From Pseudomonadota bacterium (lineage in GTDB: Bacteria; Bdellovibrionota_B; Oligoflexia; Oligoflexales; CAIYRB01): DNA of 41,972 bases. Both the position numbers and the translations under genes were made by a program. Location of the stretch: assembly GCA_026390445.1 (NCBI GenBank), contig JAPLFX010000026.1:1-41972 (forward strand), read 5' to 3'. Position 1 is the first letter of the stretch; the number at the start of each line of letters is the position of its first letter. The notes beneath the pieces are model-generated. The model had not been told where the DNA came from. It saw only the letters and a program-made list of their open reading frames with translations, and did not search any database. Shown piece by piece: positions 1 through 8,550 of the stretch.

Positions 1-1394
1 TGGCATGGTGGCTGCTGTACCTGAATGGTATGGACTAGTTCGGCCATCCGCTCCTTTTGGCCAACGACAGGAAACGCCCAGTCACTATCCGCCAAGTTTT
101 CTGCCACGACAAAGACAAGCGCCGCAAATGCTAAAGCCTGACCCCAAGGTCGCCGCCAGCGCGATAACATGGTGAGGACGACAGCAAGGCAGCTCAATTT
201 GGCGATGAGGCTGATATGAACGATACGGCCAACCGCCCGAATCCCTTTGGCGCCGGGGATAAGATACGTGGGGAAAATCCATAGCGAATTGTTCCCGGGG
301 AAGCGCAGGCTAAGCAGGGTTAGTCCAAACCATAGCGCTAGCAGCAGGCTAATCGTTCGCCCATTGATTCCGGGCAGCGAGTGGAAGGTTGCCGGTCGCC
401 AGCGGCGCAGTCCTAACAAAATAAAGGGCGCAAGCAAAGCGATGACACCGACAAACTCGACCTTCTCGGTATAAAATTGGACGCCTCCCTGGAGTAGCGG
501 AAAGTACCTCCCGTAGAGAAGGCCGTCTGGGATAGGTGTGATTAAACTTCGCCATTCCGGCAGGTATGGCATCATATCACCAGGCCAGACGCGAACCCCA
601 GACTGCCGCGCAATCTTTAAGTACTGGAAGGCAAGGGGTGCCACCAGTAGTACGCACACACAGGTCGCGGTGGCGATGACCGCCCACCTTTGACGGATAA
701 AGGCGGCAAGTTCCTTTCGCCTCACCTTGCTTGTACTCCACGCGATGACACCGACTACCAAGGCTAAAACGGTGAACCAACCCAGGTAAAAGCTGGCCCA
801 AAGCTGCAGTGCCAGCAGAACGGCAGCCAGGATTGCCAGAATCTTTTGACGCTGCGGCAAGACCTCGCGGACAAAAGCGTCAACGCAAAGGACAAACAAA
901 GGGGTATAGAAGCTAGCGGTCAACTGTGGGTGACTATCAAATGCGACTCGATATAAGCCGTAGGCATAGACAAACGCGGCAGCTAATCGGCCCGCCAGCC
1001 CCAATTGCCAACGGCGTAGTAACCAATAGAGTGCCAAGAAATTAAAGATCGAGCAGGAGATCAGCCAACTTTGAAACGCGAGATAAGCATCTGCACCGAC
1101 CAGCCGAAAAATCCCGTACAACCAAGCTGTGCCTGTCATAACGTCGGAGGTAGCAAGGCCGTCGGCTAGGGGATAGAAAATCCAGGTTGGACTCCAGAAT
1201 GAGAGAGTCTCTGATGTGAAAAAATAGCGGTAGTTGTGCTCGAGAAATAAATGAACAAATCTAGCGTCGCCGAGATCACCTGGGATTTTGCCAAATCCAG
1301 TCTTGACGATTGGACCGTAAAGTGACCAAGTACCAATAGCGATGACCAGACAGCAGAGTACCGGTTCCAAGATAGTTTTTAAGCGGTGCGTCAT
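1..1394 (-). CDS. Polytopic membrane protein, GT-C glycosyltransferase-like (3' end outside window)
   Basis: An uninterrupted frame of 464 codons runs from an ATG at 1394 to the left edge, so the C-terminus is missing. The product starts with one hydrophobic helix (about residues 8-25). An extracytoplasmic loop follows with the acidic motif GDLGDARF near residue 40, the place where GT-C glycosyltransferases carry their catalytic acidic residues, and then FLEHNYRYF. Many further hydrophobic segments follow, about ten in the visible part, and the segment PGAKGIRAVGR lies near residue 405. This layout fits lipid-linked-sugar glycosyltransferases of the PMT/ArnT/YfhO kind, but I cannot assign a subfamily or substrate. 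A GACGAGG sequence directly before the ATG may be the ribosome site. The gene is divergent from rfbD, a sugar-nucleotide gene, which agrees with a surface-polysaccharide role by inference. Confidence 0.6.
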   Translation of the reverse strand, partial: MTHRLKTILEPVLCCLVIAIGTWSLYGPIVKTGFGKIPGDLGDARFVHLFLEHNYRYFFTSETLSFWSPTWIFYPLADGLATSDVMTGTAWLYGIFRLVGADAYLAFQSWLISCSIFNFLALYWLLRRWQLGLAGRLAAAFVYAYGLYRVAFDSHPQLTASFYTPLFVLCVDAFVREVLPQRQKILAILAAVLLALQLWASFYLGWFTVLALVVGVIAWSTSKVRRKELAAFIRQRWAVIATATCVCVLLVAPLAFQYLKIARQSGVRVWPGDMMPYLPEWRSLITPIPDGLLYGRYFPLLQGGVQFYTEKVEFVGVIALLAPFILLGLRRWRPATFHSLPGINGRTISLLLALWFGLTLLSLRFPGNNSLWIFPTYLIPGAKGIRAVGRIVHISLIAKLSCLAVVLTMLSRWRRPWGQALAFAALVFVVAENLADSDWAFPVVGQKERMAELVHTIQVQQPPC

Positions 1395-1435
1395 CCTCGT
1401 CAGTCTAGTTGGTTATCGCTAAGGATGTCAAAGAG

Positions 1436-1462
1436 ATATCGGCGATTTGAGCGAGCCGATAT
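1436..1462. promoter_or_regulatory. Inverted repeat in the divergent promoter region before rfbD
   Basis: The 151-base gap between the two divergent genes holds an 8-base perfect inverted repeat, ATATCGGC at 1436-1443 and GCCGATAT at 1455-1462, with an 11-base spacer. It could be an operator shared by both genes or an RNA hairpin. I see no clear -35/-10 pair, so the role is a guess. Confidence 0.25.
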
Positions 1463-1545
1463 GCAACCTGGAGGCGCTCTTGCTAGTGCAGAACGAGCAA
1501 CATTCCTCCGGGGCCACCGCTGCAATATTGAGGTTCTTCTAGATC

Positions 1546-2481
1546 ATGACGACTACTGCGAGTCACCAACCTCTGATCTTGATTGTCGGCGCAACCGGAC
1601 AAGTCGGTCGGTCTTTGCTCACGGAAGTCGTCGGACTAGGACGAGTCTTGGGTGCGGCGCGCACTGGAGCGGAGTCAGGCTTTGAGCACGCGGACCTGGC
1701 TGATCCCAGTTCCCTAGTACAGCTGGTGCGTCGCGTTAAGCCTCAAGTCATCATCAATGCCGCCGCTTACACGGCAGTCGACAAAGCCGAGCAAGATGAG
1801 TCTGCCGCCTTGCAGGCTAACGGGGTGGCCCCTGCCGTGCTTGCAGATGAGGCCAAGCGACTTGGGGCTCTTTTCATCCACTACTCGAGCGATTACGTCT
1901 TCGATGGGTCTGGGGCGAACAGGCGCCGCGAAGAGGATGCGGCCGTGCCGATCAACGCCTACGGGCGAAGCAAGCTGGCCGGGGAGCAGGCGATCGCCGC
2001 GGTCGGTGGACGAGCTGTCATTCTTCGGGCCTCATGGGTCTTTAGCGCGTACGGCCATAACTTTGTGAAGACCATGCTACGCTTGGGCGGTGAACGAGAG
2101 CGCATCCAGGTCGTCTGTGACCAGGTCGGGTCACCGACCTCGGCGTCCTATATTGCCAGGAGCACGGCCCATGTGGTGCGTACCATGCTGGGTTGCGAAG
2201 ACCCTCTCCGCTACACCGGGACCTATCATCTGGCGTGTGACGGTGAAACCAGTTGGCATGGCTTTGCCCTGGAGATTTTCTCCGAAGCCCGCCGGCTTGG
2301 TGCGGCCGTGAAGGTTCAAGAAGTCGGACCCATTCACACCATCGACTACCCGCTTCCGGCCTTGCGTCCTCTGAACTCGCGTTTGGACACACGCAAATTC
2401 GCAACGACCTTCGCTTTGCGGCCCGCATCTTGGCAGGACGAGCTGCGGGCGGTCATGAAGCAATTGGTGGCACCGGGTTAA
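1546..2481 (+). CDS. rfbD: dTDP-4-dehydrorhamnose reductase
   Basis: The 311-residue product has the usual length for RmlD/RfbD, which reduces dTDP-4-keto-L-rhamnose to dTDP-L-rhamnose with NAD(P)H in the cytoplasm. The N-terminal Rossmann motif GATGQVG is at about residues 15-21, the segment INAAAYTAVDKAE at 75-87 is characteristic of the family, SSDYVFDG follows, and the short-chain-dehydrogenase Tyr/Lys pair is in YGRSK near 138-142. The C-terminal half has RPLNSRLDT, also typical. The start is the ATG that places GATGQVG at the expected distance; only a weak GAGG lies upstream. The other rhamnose genes (rfbA, rfbB, rfbC) are not in this window. The divergent neighbour is a probable membrane glycosyltransferase, so both may serve a surface polysaccharide. 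Confidence 0.9.
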   Translation: MTTTASHQPLILIVGATGQVGRSLLTEVVGLGRVLGAARTGAESGFEHADLADPSSLVQLVRRVKPQVIINAAAYTAVDKAEQDESAALQANGVAPAVLADEAKRLGALFIHYSSDYVFDGSGANRRREEDAAVPINAYGRSKLAGEQAIAAVGGRAVILRASWVFSAYGHNFVKTMLRLGGERERIQVVCDQVGSPTSASYIARSTAHVVRTMLGCEDPLRYTGTYHLACDGETSWHGFALEIFSEARRLGAAVKVQEVGPIHTIDYPLPALRPLNSRLDTRKFATTFALRPASWQDELRAVMKQLVAPG

Positions 2482-2640
2482 CAGCTGCGCTGGATTTGGT
2501 GTCTAAAGGCAGCACGGTCTCGAAGGCTCCATCTGGTGCATTCATTCCCTTGTCGCTGTTTAAAAAAGGGGCTATGAAGGCTCGATTGGGGCCTTCGGTG
2601 CGTGTGTCCTTTATGGGCCTTTGAATGGGAGCTTGTCCTT

Positions 2641-2985
2641 ATGGTGCATTTTTTACTCGTGTGGCTGATTTCGGCTCTGGCCTTTGTAGTGACAGCCTAT
2701 TTAGTCCCTGGTTTGTCGCTCACGGGTTTTTTGCCCGCCATGGCCGCAGCCGCGGTCCTCGGCTTTGTGAATGCTTTGGTCCGGCCGATTCTCGTGCTGT
2801 TGACGCTGCCGATCACCGTGGTGACGCTAGGCTTGTTTCTCTTCGTCATCAACGCACTGTGCCTCATGCTGGCAAGTGCGCTAACTCCTGGTTTTGAAGT
2901 AAAGAGCTTTGGGTGGGCGCTGGTTGGCGCTGTGGTGTTGTCGATTGTATCGTGGGTTTTACACCGAGCCTTGCCGGTCGTGTAA
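2641..2985 (+). CDS. Phage-holin-4-2/YvlD family membrane protein
   Basis: A 114-residue, very hydrophobic protein with about four membrane helices. The pattern with FVNALVRPILVLLTLPITVVTLGLF is characteristic of the small YvlD-like family (Pfam Phage_holin_4_2), found in many bacterial chromosomes outside phages and of unknown function. The open frame extends up to 2602, but the ATG at 2641 is preferred because GGGAG lies nine bases upstream and the first helix then begins immediately. It follows rfbD in the same direction after about 160 bases. That gap holds a weak 6-base hairpin (GAAGGC/GCCTTC at about 2575-2595). I see no link to a prophage. Confidence 0.8.
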   Translation: MVHFLLVWLISALAFVVTAYLVPGLSLTGFLPAMAAAAVLGFVNALVRPILVLLTLPITVVTLGLFLFVINALCLMLASALTPGFEVKSFGWALVGAVVLSIVSWVLHRALPVV

Positions 2986-3016
2986 TCAGTTGTAGACTAA
3001 CACGCGAGTGGGGGGG

Positions 3017-3049
3017 CGGTGCGTCAAGGTCGCTGGCCTTGTCACACCG
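3017..3049. terminator. Hairpin between convergent genes, bidirectional terminator candidate
   Basis: CGGTG (3017-3021) pairs with CACCG (3045-3049), and inside it CAAGGTC (3025-3031) pairs with GGCCTTG (3035-3041) around a three-base loop. The site lies between the stop of the YvlD-like gene and the stop of the rhodanese gene, which converge. There is no T-tract on either strand, so a Rho-independent mechanism is not certain. Confidence 0.4.
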
Positions 3050-3058
3050 TAGCGGAGC

Positions 3059-3472
3059 TTAGGCGCCTTTTTCGAGTTTTTCGCCGGCCTCTTTCCAGCC
3101 TTTGATGCCGCCCTTAAAGTGCTTGACGTTGTTATACCCGAGAGCCTTGACGGCTTTTGCCGCATCTTCCCACGCGGTACACATTGGCCCGCCGCAGTAG
3201 GCGACAATTTCGGCGTTCTTATCAGCTGGTAGGATGGCGGCGAGTTTAGTCCCGTCCTTAGCGTAGCTAACGGCACCTGGGATGTGCCCGTCTTTGTACA
3301 TGTCGATGCCATTTGCGTCGATGATCGTCGCCTTTTTGTTCGTCACGACCTGCTTCAGGTCCTTCAAGCTAATCTGCGGTGCCTGTTCCACATCGGCAGC
3401 AGTGGCAACGGAGGCAAGCATGGTCATAGCCGGCGTAAATGACAGAGCGAACACAAGAGCATATTTGTTCAT
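3059..3472 (-). CDS. Exported single-domain rhodanese-like protein
   Basis: The 137-residue product starts with a Sec signal peptide (charged start, hydrophobic stretch at 6-20, cleavage likely after the ATAA at 23-26). A single rhodanese domain follows. IDANGIDMYKDGHIPGA at 51-67 is the conserved CH2A-like region. The active-site loop is YCGGPMC at 92-98, with Cys93 as the sulfur-carrying residue and a second Cys at 98. The C-terminal KGGIKGWKEAG matches the end of the rhodanese fold. It probably handles sulfane sulfur or works as a redox protein in the periplasm; the substrate is unknown. An AGGAG lies six bases before the ATG. It is preceded on the same strand by the asparaginase gene about 100 bases away. 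Confidence 0.85.
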   Translation of the reverse strand: MNKYALVFALSFTPAMTMLASVATAADVEQAPQISLKDLKQVVTNKKATIIDANGIDMYKDGHIPGAVSYAKDGTKLAAILPADKNAEIVAYCGGPMCTAWEDAAKAVKALGYNNVKHFKGGIKGWKEAGEKLEKGA

Positions 3473-3553
3473 GGGCGACTCCTAAAAGTAAGTTCATGCA
3501 GATTCTAGCATGCCTGGCTGACCGCGCCAGCTCTTGCGGTGATCGGCTCCTGT

Positions 3554-3573
3554 CTTAATAAAAACTTATTAAG
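3554..3573 (-). terminator. AT-rich perfect hairpin just after the asparaginase stop
   Basis: CTTAATAA (3554-3561) and TTATTAAG (3566-3573) form a perfect 8-base stem with a four-base loop, starting two bases after the asparaginase stop codon. It could end or stabilise that transcript, although the stem is AT-only apart from the outer pair. The same AT-rich stretch may belong to the promoter of the downstream rhodanese gene. Confidence 0.3.
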
Positions 3574-3574
3574 A

Positions 3575-4063
3575 TTAGGCTTTTTCTTCAAAGCGGCCAA
3601 GCGAGCGGTTCTTGCGCACTTTGTTCCAATGAAAGTAGCGACCGTTCATAGCCACGTAAGTGCCGGCAGGAAGGGTCTGGACGAAAGCTAGGGCGCATCC
3701 CATATTGAAAAGACCGTCGGAGCTGCCAAAGGTAAATGGAATCATGGCGCCAGTTAGGACGATGGTCTTATCAGCCACCTGCTCGCCGAGAAGTTTCGCT
3801 GTTTCCACCATGGTATCGGTGCCATGGGTGATGACGATGCGCTGTGCTTTGGTCGCCAAGCATTGTTCTAAGATCTGTTGGCGATGATTCGCGGTCATGT
3901 CGAGGCTGTCGACCATCATGAGGGTTTTGATGTCCAGCTGCAGCTGGCACCTGCCGAGCTGAAGCAATTCGGTGATATGGCTCTGACCAAAGGCCAGGGT
4001 GCCGTCGATCTCGTTGTATTTTTTGTCGAAGGTGCCACCGGTCACGAAGATCTGCAGGCTCAT
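3575..4063 (-). CDS. Short, one-domain asparaginase-family protein
   Basis: The 162-residue product matches only the N-terminal domain of bacterial L-asparaginases, which are normally about 320-350 residues in two domains. Visible catalytic elements are TGGTF at 8-12 (nucleophile Thr11), HGTDTM at 80-85 (Thr82, Asp83) and Lys99 before VLTGAMIP. All parts of the Thr-Thr-Asp-Lys catalytic set are thus present. Free-standing one-domain asparaginase proteins of this size are known in proteobacteria, so this is probably a natural short form and not a truncation; the C-terminus NRSLGRFEEKA looks like a proper end. Whether it hydrolyses asparagine cannot be told from the sequence. It has no signal peptide and is likely cytoplasmic. 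Confidence 0.8.
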   Translation of the reverse strand: MSLQIFVTGGTFDKKYNEIDGTLAFGQSHITELLQLGRCQLQLDIKTLMMVDSLDMTANHRQQILEQCLATKAQRIVITHGTDTMVETAKLLGEQVADKTIVLTGAMIPFTFGSSDGLFNMGCALAFVQTLPAGTYVAMNGRYFHWNKVRKNRSLGRFEEKA

Positions 4064-4206
4064 CGGATCCCCTAGGCTTAGTGCTGCTAGGTGCCGAGGT
4101 TATGCACCTCTAAAGCCAGCGTCAAGCCAGGATGTTACATGATTACCGTTGCATAGCTGGGGCAAATCCACTACGACTCGCGTCCGATAAGCTCTAGGAG
4201 TCTACC

Positions 4207-5043
4207 ATGTCTCGTCCCCGCCAAGGCAGCACACAGGTCAAAACCACAAAGACCAGAGAGCTGGAAACGCAGTCTAAAATCAAACGGCTTCGCGCGAGGC
4301 TAGATGAGATTGCGGAGTATAAGAAGGTCTTGGCAACCGACGGTAGCAAACCGGACATCGATGATAAGAGGCTCGAAAGCGAGCTGATCGTCCGTCTCCT
4401 ATATCTTGAGAAGGAGCTGAAAAACATGGCTCCCGAAGCCCTTGCCCTAAAGGCCCGGATGCGGGAGGAGGAGGCCGCCCGAGGGACCCCGGTCGATGCT
4501 CCGGCCACGTTAAAGCGCCGAGCTAAAGCCAACACAGGTCGCCGCCAGATCAGCCCCAAGCCATCGGTCGTGGACCTTGGAGGCAGCACGCGTTCCCCAC
4601 GCGCCGAGGGTGCAGCGGTAAAAAAAGCGGCTCCTCGTGGCGAGCCTTGGCGCAGCCCTTATGGGGAGAAGAAGGGTGGAGACCGGGCTTCGAGTCGCCG
4701 CAAGGAGGGCCCGGCCAGTGTTGCTCGCCAGCCACGAGCGGCAAAAGGCCCAAAGGCCGATGATTTATCCCGCGCGGCGGCTAGCGGCCCAGCCCGTCAC
4801 GGCGGCAAGAAGCGTCCGAGCCCTTATGCTGCTCGCCCAGGCGCCAAGAAGGAGGCCGGGCCTCGCGGCGCTAAGCGCCCCACTCCGGCAAGTACTCGGA
4901 CATCGAAGCCGGCAAAGGACCAGCCCCGTGATGAGGGTGGCGCACCAAAGTCGACCAGCGAGAAGAAAAAAGGCTATTGGTCGCGCGATGATCGGCGGGT
5001 CAGGCCAGCTAAGTCGGGGCGCGCACCAGCTCCGCGGCCTTAA
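4207..5043 (+). CDS. Coiled-coil protein with long basic, histone-H1-like tail
   Basis: I do not recognise a family. The 278-residue product has a helical, heptad-rich N-terminal part (about 15-95), with charged stretches such as ELETQSKIKRLRARLDEI and LLYLEKELKNMAPEAL. From about residue 100 it becomes a low-complexity tail rich in Lys, Arg, Ala, Pro, Gly and Ser. The tail has imperfect repeats around SPYGEKKGG and SPYAARPGAKK, and ends in APAPRP. AGGAG lies four bases before the ATG, which supports translation. Such tails usually bind nucleic acid, as in H1-like or ribosome-associated proteins; this is inference from composition. It stands alone between the asparaginase gene (opposite strand) and recN, and may be co-transcribed with recN, 91 bases downstream. 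Confidence 0.65.
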   Translation: MSRPRQGSTQVKTTKTRELETQSKIKRLRARLDEIAEYKKVLATDGSKPDIDDKRLESELIVRLLYLEKELKNMAPEALALKARMREEEAARGTPVDAPATLKRRAKANTGRRQISPKPSVVDLGGSTRSPRAEGAAVKKAAPRGEPWRSPYGEKKGGDRASSRRKEGPASVARQPRAAKGPKADDLSRAAASGPARHGGKKRPSPYAARPGAKKEAGPRGAKRPTPASTRTSKPAKDQPRDEGGAPKSTSEKKKGYWSRDDRRVRPAKSGRAPAPRP

Positions 5044-5134
5044 TGTTCTGGTATGTCTCTTGCGAGAGCTGCTGCGACCTGCGATCTTCAGGACTCAGCC
5101 CGGTTGCGGGCCGTTTCCCTAGGAGATATGAACC

Positions 5135-6919
5135 GTGCTAACGCAGCTGCATATCCAAGGCCTGGCCATCATTGATAGCCTGACGATTCATTTCGTTCCT
5201 GGCTTTAATGTCATCACAGGCGAAACCGGTGCTGGGAAGTCGATTCTTATCAAGGCCTTGGGCTTACTCCTGGGTGCCAAGGCCAGCGCTGAGACCGTGC
5301 GACGAGGGCGAAGCAATGCCACCGTCAGTGGCTTTTTCGATATTCCCGCAGATCACCCTTATGCCGGGGTGCTAGAGCACTACGGCATTGGTGTGGAGTC
5401 CGCGGACGGAGTGATGCAGGTTCTCGTGCGGCGCACGGTTACCGACAAAGGGCGCTCCTTAGCTTGGATCAACGACACGCCTGTGACTGTGACAGTCCTG
5501 CGGGAGCTGGCTCTGTCGCTGATCGATGTATTTGGCCAGCATGACAATCTGCGCTTGCTCGATGCCGTGCAGCATGTGACTTACCTTGATCAATTTCTCA
5601 TTGATAAGGCTTTGCCGCGGCGCTTCTCGGCCGCCTACCAGCTTGTCCTGGAAGAGTTGCATGTCCTAAGCGCCATGGCGGCGGATTTCAGTGCCAAACG
5701 TCGCGACTGCGACTATCTAAACTACCGCTGCGAAGAGCTGGCAGCTTTCGCTCCGAGCCAAGAAGACTTTGACCGCGTTCAAGACCTCTGCCGTCGCGGC
5801 CACCACATGATGGCACTGGTTAAGGGCCTAGAAGAGGCGCAGGGTGCGGTCGATCAGGGTGCAGGTGGTGATAGCCTAGCGCGCCCCGTATGGGACGCAG
5901 GCAAGATTCTGGGACGGCTTGCCACCTTGTCGCCAGTGCTTGGCGAGCTCAGCGACCAAGCCCAATCGGTCGCCGCCCAGATCGAAGAGCTAAGCTTTAG
6001 CATCGGCAAGGCCCTGTCTGAGGTTGAAGTCGATGATCAAGACCTTGAGCAGGCCCAGGAGCGCTTGGCAGGGTACCAAGAGTTGCTGCGCAAGCTGTCG
6101 CTGCAGCAAGTGTCTGAGCTGCTCTCGGAGCAGGAGCGGCTCAGTTCTGAGCTTGGCTTCCTCCAGTCAGCGGCGGCCGAGGTTGGTGCCCGCCTGAAAC
6201 AGCTTAAAGTAGGCGTGGTGGGTCTTGCGGCCGCTGCGGCACAGTTGAGCGAAGCCAGGCGACGGGCGCAGGGCATCGTGAAAATGCGGATTGAAAAGGA
6301 GATGCATGAATTGGCGATGCCCGGCGCCACTATGGAAGTGGAACTGATTCCCCTGCGCCGCACCATCAGTGATTTCGGGTTTGCCGTCTTTGGCACCGAG
6401 GCTGCCGAGGCATGGGCTGAGATTGCGGAGATTTTGACTGGTTTAGGCGAGCAAGGTGCCGAAAAGGCTCAGTTCATGCTCGCCGCCAACGAGGGAGAAG
6501 CCATGCTGCCATTGCATAAAATTGCCTCGGGGGGTGAAATATCTCGAGTCATGCTGGCCCTAAAAAAGGCCCTGGCAGTCGGAGCGGACACCTGTATTTT
6601 GGTCTTTGATGAGATTGATGCGGGGATTTCAGGGCGCGTAGCTGATGTCGTCGGGCGTAAAATGCAGGAGCTTGCGACTGACTTCCAAGTCATTTGCATC
6701 TCCCACCTGGCACAGGTGGCTGCCTATGGCGACGCGCATTTTTTCGTGCATAAGCTGAGCAAAGACCAGCGCACCGAGTCAACCATCACCAAGCTCAGCC
6801 TGAAAGCAAGTGAGGAGGAGATCGCACGACTTCTTTCCGGCGCCGAGGTCACTGCATCAAGTCTGGCAAATGCCCGGGGACTTCTCAAAAAGGCGCGACT
6901 CAAGCAACATGCCCTTTGA
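5135..6919 (+). CDS. recN: DNA repair ATPase RecN
   Basis: The 594-residue product is an SMC-like ATPase that acts on DNA ends in double-strand-break repair. Walker A is GETGAGKS at 29-36, the ABC signature is SGGEISRVMLAL in the C-terminal third, and Walker B is LVFDEIDAGISG, followed by the ISHLAQVAAYGD segment typical of RecN. The middle part is a long coiled coil (about 150-370). Length is slightly above the common 550-560 residues. The start is a GTG, chosen because AGGAG lies nine bases before it and the protein begins with the conserved MLTQLHIQGLAIID. An ATG seven bases upstream is in another frame and reads only a short peptide. The gene ends two bases before the stop of the convergent lipoprotein gene. 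Confidence 0.97.
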   Translation: MLTQLHIQGLAIIDSLTIHFVPGFNVITGETGAGKSILIKALGLLLGAKASAETVRRGRSNATVSGFFDIPADHPYAGVLEHYGIGVESADGVMQVLVRRTVTDKGRSLAWINDTPVTVTVLRELALSLIDVFGQHDNLRLLDAVQHVTYLDQFLIDKALPRRFSAAYQLVLEELHVLSAMAADFSAKRRDCDYLNYRCEELAAFAPSQEDFDRVQDLCRRGHHMMALVKGLEEAQGAVDQGAGGDSLARPVWDAGKILGRLATLSPVLGELSDQAQSVAAQIEELSFSIGKALSEVEVDDQDLEQAQERLAGYQELLRKLSLQQVSELLSEQERLSSELGFLQSAAAEVGARLKQLKVGVVGLAAAAAQLSEARRRAQGIVKMRIEKEMHELAMPGATMEVELIPLRRTISDFGFAVFGTEAAEAWAEIAEILTGLGEQGAEKAQFMLAANEGEAMLPLHKIASGGEISRVMLALKKALAVGADTCILVFDEIDAGISGRVADVVGRKMQELATDFQVICISHLAQVAAYGDAHFFVHKLSKDQRTESTITKLSLKASEEEIARLLSGAEVTASSLANARGLLKKARLKQHAL

Positions 6920-6921
6920 AG

Positions 6922-8523
6922 CTAAAGCATGCGCATCGGCTTGTCGTGCTTGTATACTCCGACATCGCCTGGCTTGCCCTCGCCGCCATGTGGGTGCTTC
7001 TTCTTCATCGTTGAGAATTTTTTCTCGGACCAGGACACGGGGAATTCAATTTCAATCGTTTTGCCAGTCTCGATTGTGAAGCTGCGCGAGGTATTCTGGC
7101 GCGAGCTGTTCTCGCCAGACGTTACCGAGAGAAACTGATCTAGTTTGTAGTTGCCAGCAAAAAGCGGCATGACTGTGTTGCGCTCGAGATTGATGTCCAG
7201 GGTATGGCCTGAAACTGGAGCGCCGGTGCTGTCGACCCGGACTAAATCGGTGATTTGGCCGGGTCGGTGTTGCGCTATAGGAATCATTTTGGCGTAACCA
7301 ACGGCCAGAGTCTTGTCCCGGACCGTGGCTGGTACCTCGTAGACGATATCGCGCGAACCTTCGATCCCAACCAGAACAGGTGTGTCTTCGTCGATGAATA
7401 AAATGGGAATATCGGTGACACTTTCGATGAATGGGTAGGGCTCTTCGGGGGCATAAAGCGACACACCCTTTTCGCCCAAACAAGAGTTGGCATCGCCCGG
7501 GTGGACTTTGGTACATCCGCTGTCAACGGTTACGCTGCGGGCTTGAAGCTCTTTAGTTTCGCCCTCGACTAACTCAATGTCGACGGATTCAGTCGAGCCG
7601 CTGATCGATATCGTCGCTTCTCCCGGTAGCATCGGGTAGGTTTCGTTGAAACTTAGCCAGTGGCCGTTGTTTATTTCTACCAACCATGGACTTCCCTTGA
7701 TGCGTGCAGGCAAGTCGAGGTCAATGTCTTGCGACGTGGCGACCCGCAACAACGCTGGCTTGATAATGCGTTCTTGACCCTCAGGCATGGCGACCTGCAT
7801 CTTGGTGCCATTGACTTCAATCGCGTAGCGGCCTGGTAGGAGAAACTCCCAGCGACCGAATTGCTGATATTTAGTGGCCGCAATCAGCTCGTCCGCCGGT
7901 GAAATAAAGTAGTCTACTTCTTGGCGATTGCCGGGAAAGTCGGCAACCTGCAGTCCGGAAAGCTTGTAGGATAAGACCTTTGGTTGGGGCGGTCCGGTCA
8001 TGGTGGTGAAGTCGACATGCATGGGGACCATGCCGACGAGTAAATCACGTTTGCCGTCGAGGATATTGAGTTCGTAGCAACCAGAGATCAATTGCCTAGA
8101 CTTGGTGTGGTCGGAACGACTGCACTGGATGGAAAAGCCATCCTTAGCGTCGGGCTTGTGCGGCGGGACAAACTCGACGCGGTGGGCGACGAGGGTCGCA
8201 TGCTGGTCGGGATAGATAATGATCGTTTCACTCGAGCAGTCCGCTAGTACCAGGTAGCTGCCTGGCGCTAGGGGGACATCAGCATTGAAGTGGCCTGCCT
8301 CTTCGGAGACAAACTGCAGCGGCGACTCGCTGGCAATACGGTAGATATCAAAGCTGCCTTCCGAGCGCGGTGCCAGCACTTTGAGATAGCCGACGCGAGC
8401 CTTCGTTTCGCAACCCATGCCGCATAGAACCAGCAGCAGGCTGCCGATGAACCTGGCAAGGCGGTAGTCGTGGTGGGCGCCTCTTGGTGCGCGCTTAAGC
8501 TTGAGCATCATGATTTTAGGCAT
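6922..8523 (-). CDS. Large beta-rich envelope protein, possible lipoprotein
   Basis: I do not recognise a family. The 533-residue product has a charged N-terminus, then a hydrophobic stretch SLLLVLCGMGC at about 28-38. Cys38 could be a lipidation site, but the residue at -3 is Gly, so the lipobox is poor. The rest is rich in short beta-strand-like segments separated by turns. Repeated blocks such as LAPGSYLVLAD, LLPGRYAIEV and FAGNYKL suggest several Ig-like or carboxypeptidase-regulatory-like beta domains. The last residues (KKHPHGGEGKPGD) are low complexity. It is the last gene of a leftward operon with two outer-membrane proteins, which points to a role in the cell envelope. Confidence 0.6.
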   Translation of the reverse strand: MPKIMMLKLKRAPRGAHHDYRLARFIGSLLLVLCGMGCETKARVGYLKVLAPRSEGSFDIYRIASESPLQFVSEEAGHFNADVPLAPGSYLVLADCSSETIIIYPDQHATLVAHRVEFVPPHKPDAKDGFSIQCSRSDHTKSRQLISGCYELNILDGKRDLLVGMVPMHVDFTTMTGPPQPKVLSYKLSGLQVADFPGNRQEVDYFISPADELIAATKYQQFGRWEFLLPGRYAIEVNGTKMQVAMPEGQERIIKPALLRVATSQDIDLDLPARIKGSPWLVEINNGHWLSFNETYPMLPGEATISISGSTESVDIELVEGETKELQARSVTVDSGCTKVHPGDANSCLGEKGVSLYAPEEPYPFIESVTDIPILFIDEDTPVLVGIEGSRDIVYEVPATVRDKTLAVGYAKMIPIAQHRPGQITDLVRVDSTGAPVSGHTLDINLERNTVMPLFAGNYKLDQFLSVTSGENSSRQNTSRSFTIETGKTIEIEFPVSWSEKKFSTMKKKHPHGGEGKPGDVGVYKHDKPMRML

Positions 8524-8550
8524 AGCACAATCACGCCGTCGCTGCCGATT

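Noticed and set aside
2042-2428. 128-codon reverse frame inside rfbD
   Set aside because: It is antisense to a well recognised gene with complete motifs and has no own start signals.
4637-5122. 161-codon frame in the forward strand over the basic-tail gene
   Set aside because: It lies in another frame of a Lys/Arg-rich, GC-rich gene with a good ribosome site, and its product shows the Arg/Pro/Ala bias of such shadows.
5128-5170. ATG seven bases before the recN GTG
   Set aside because: It reads another frame and stops after about 14 codons, whereas the GTG begins the conserved RecN N-terminus.
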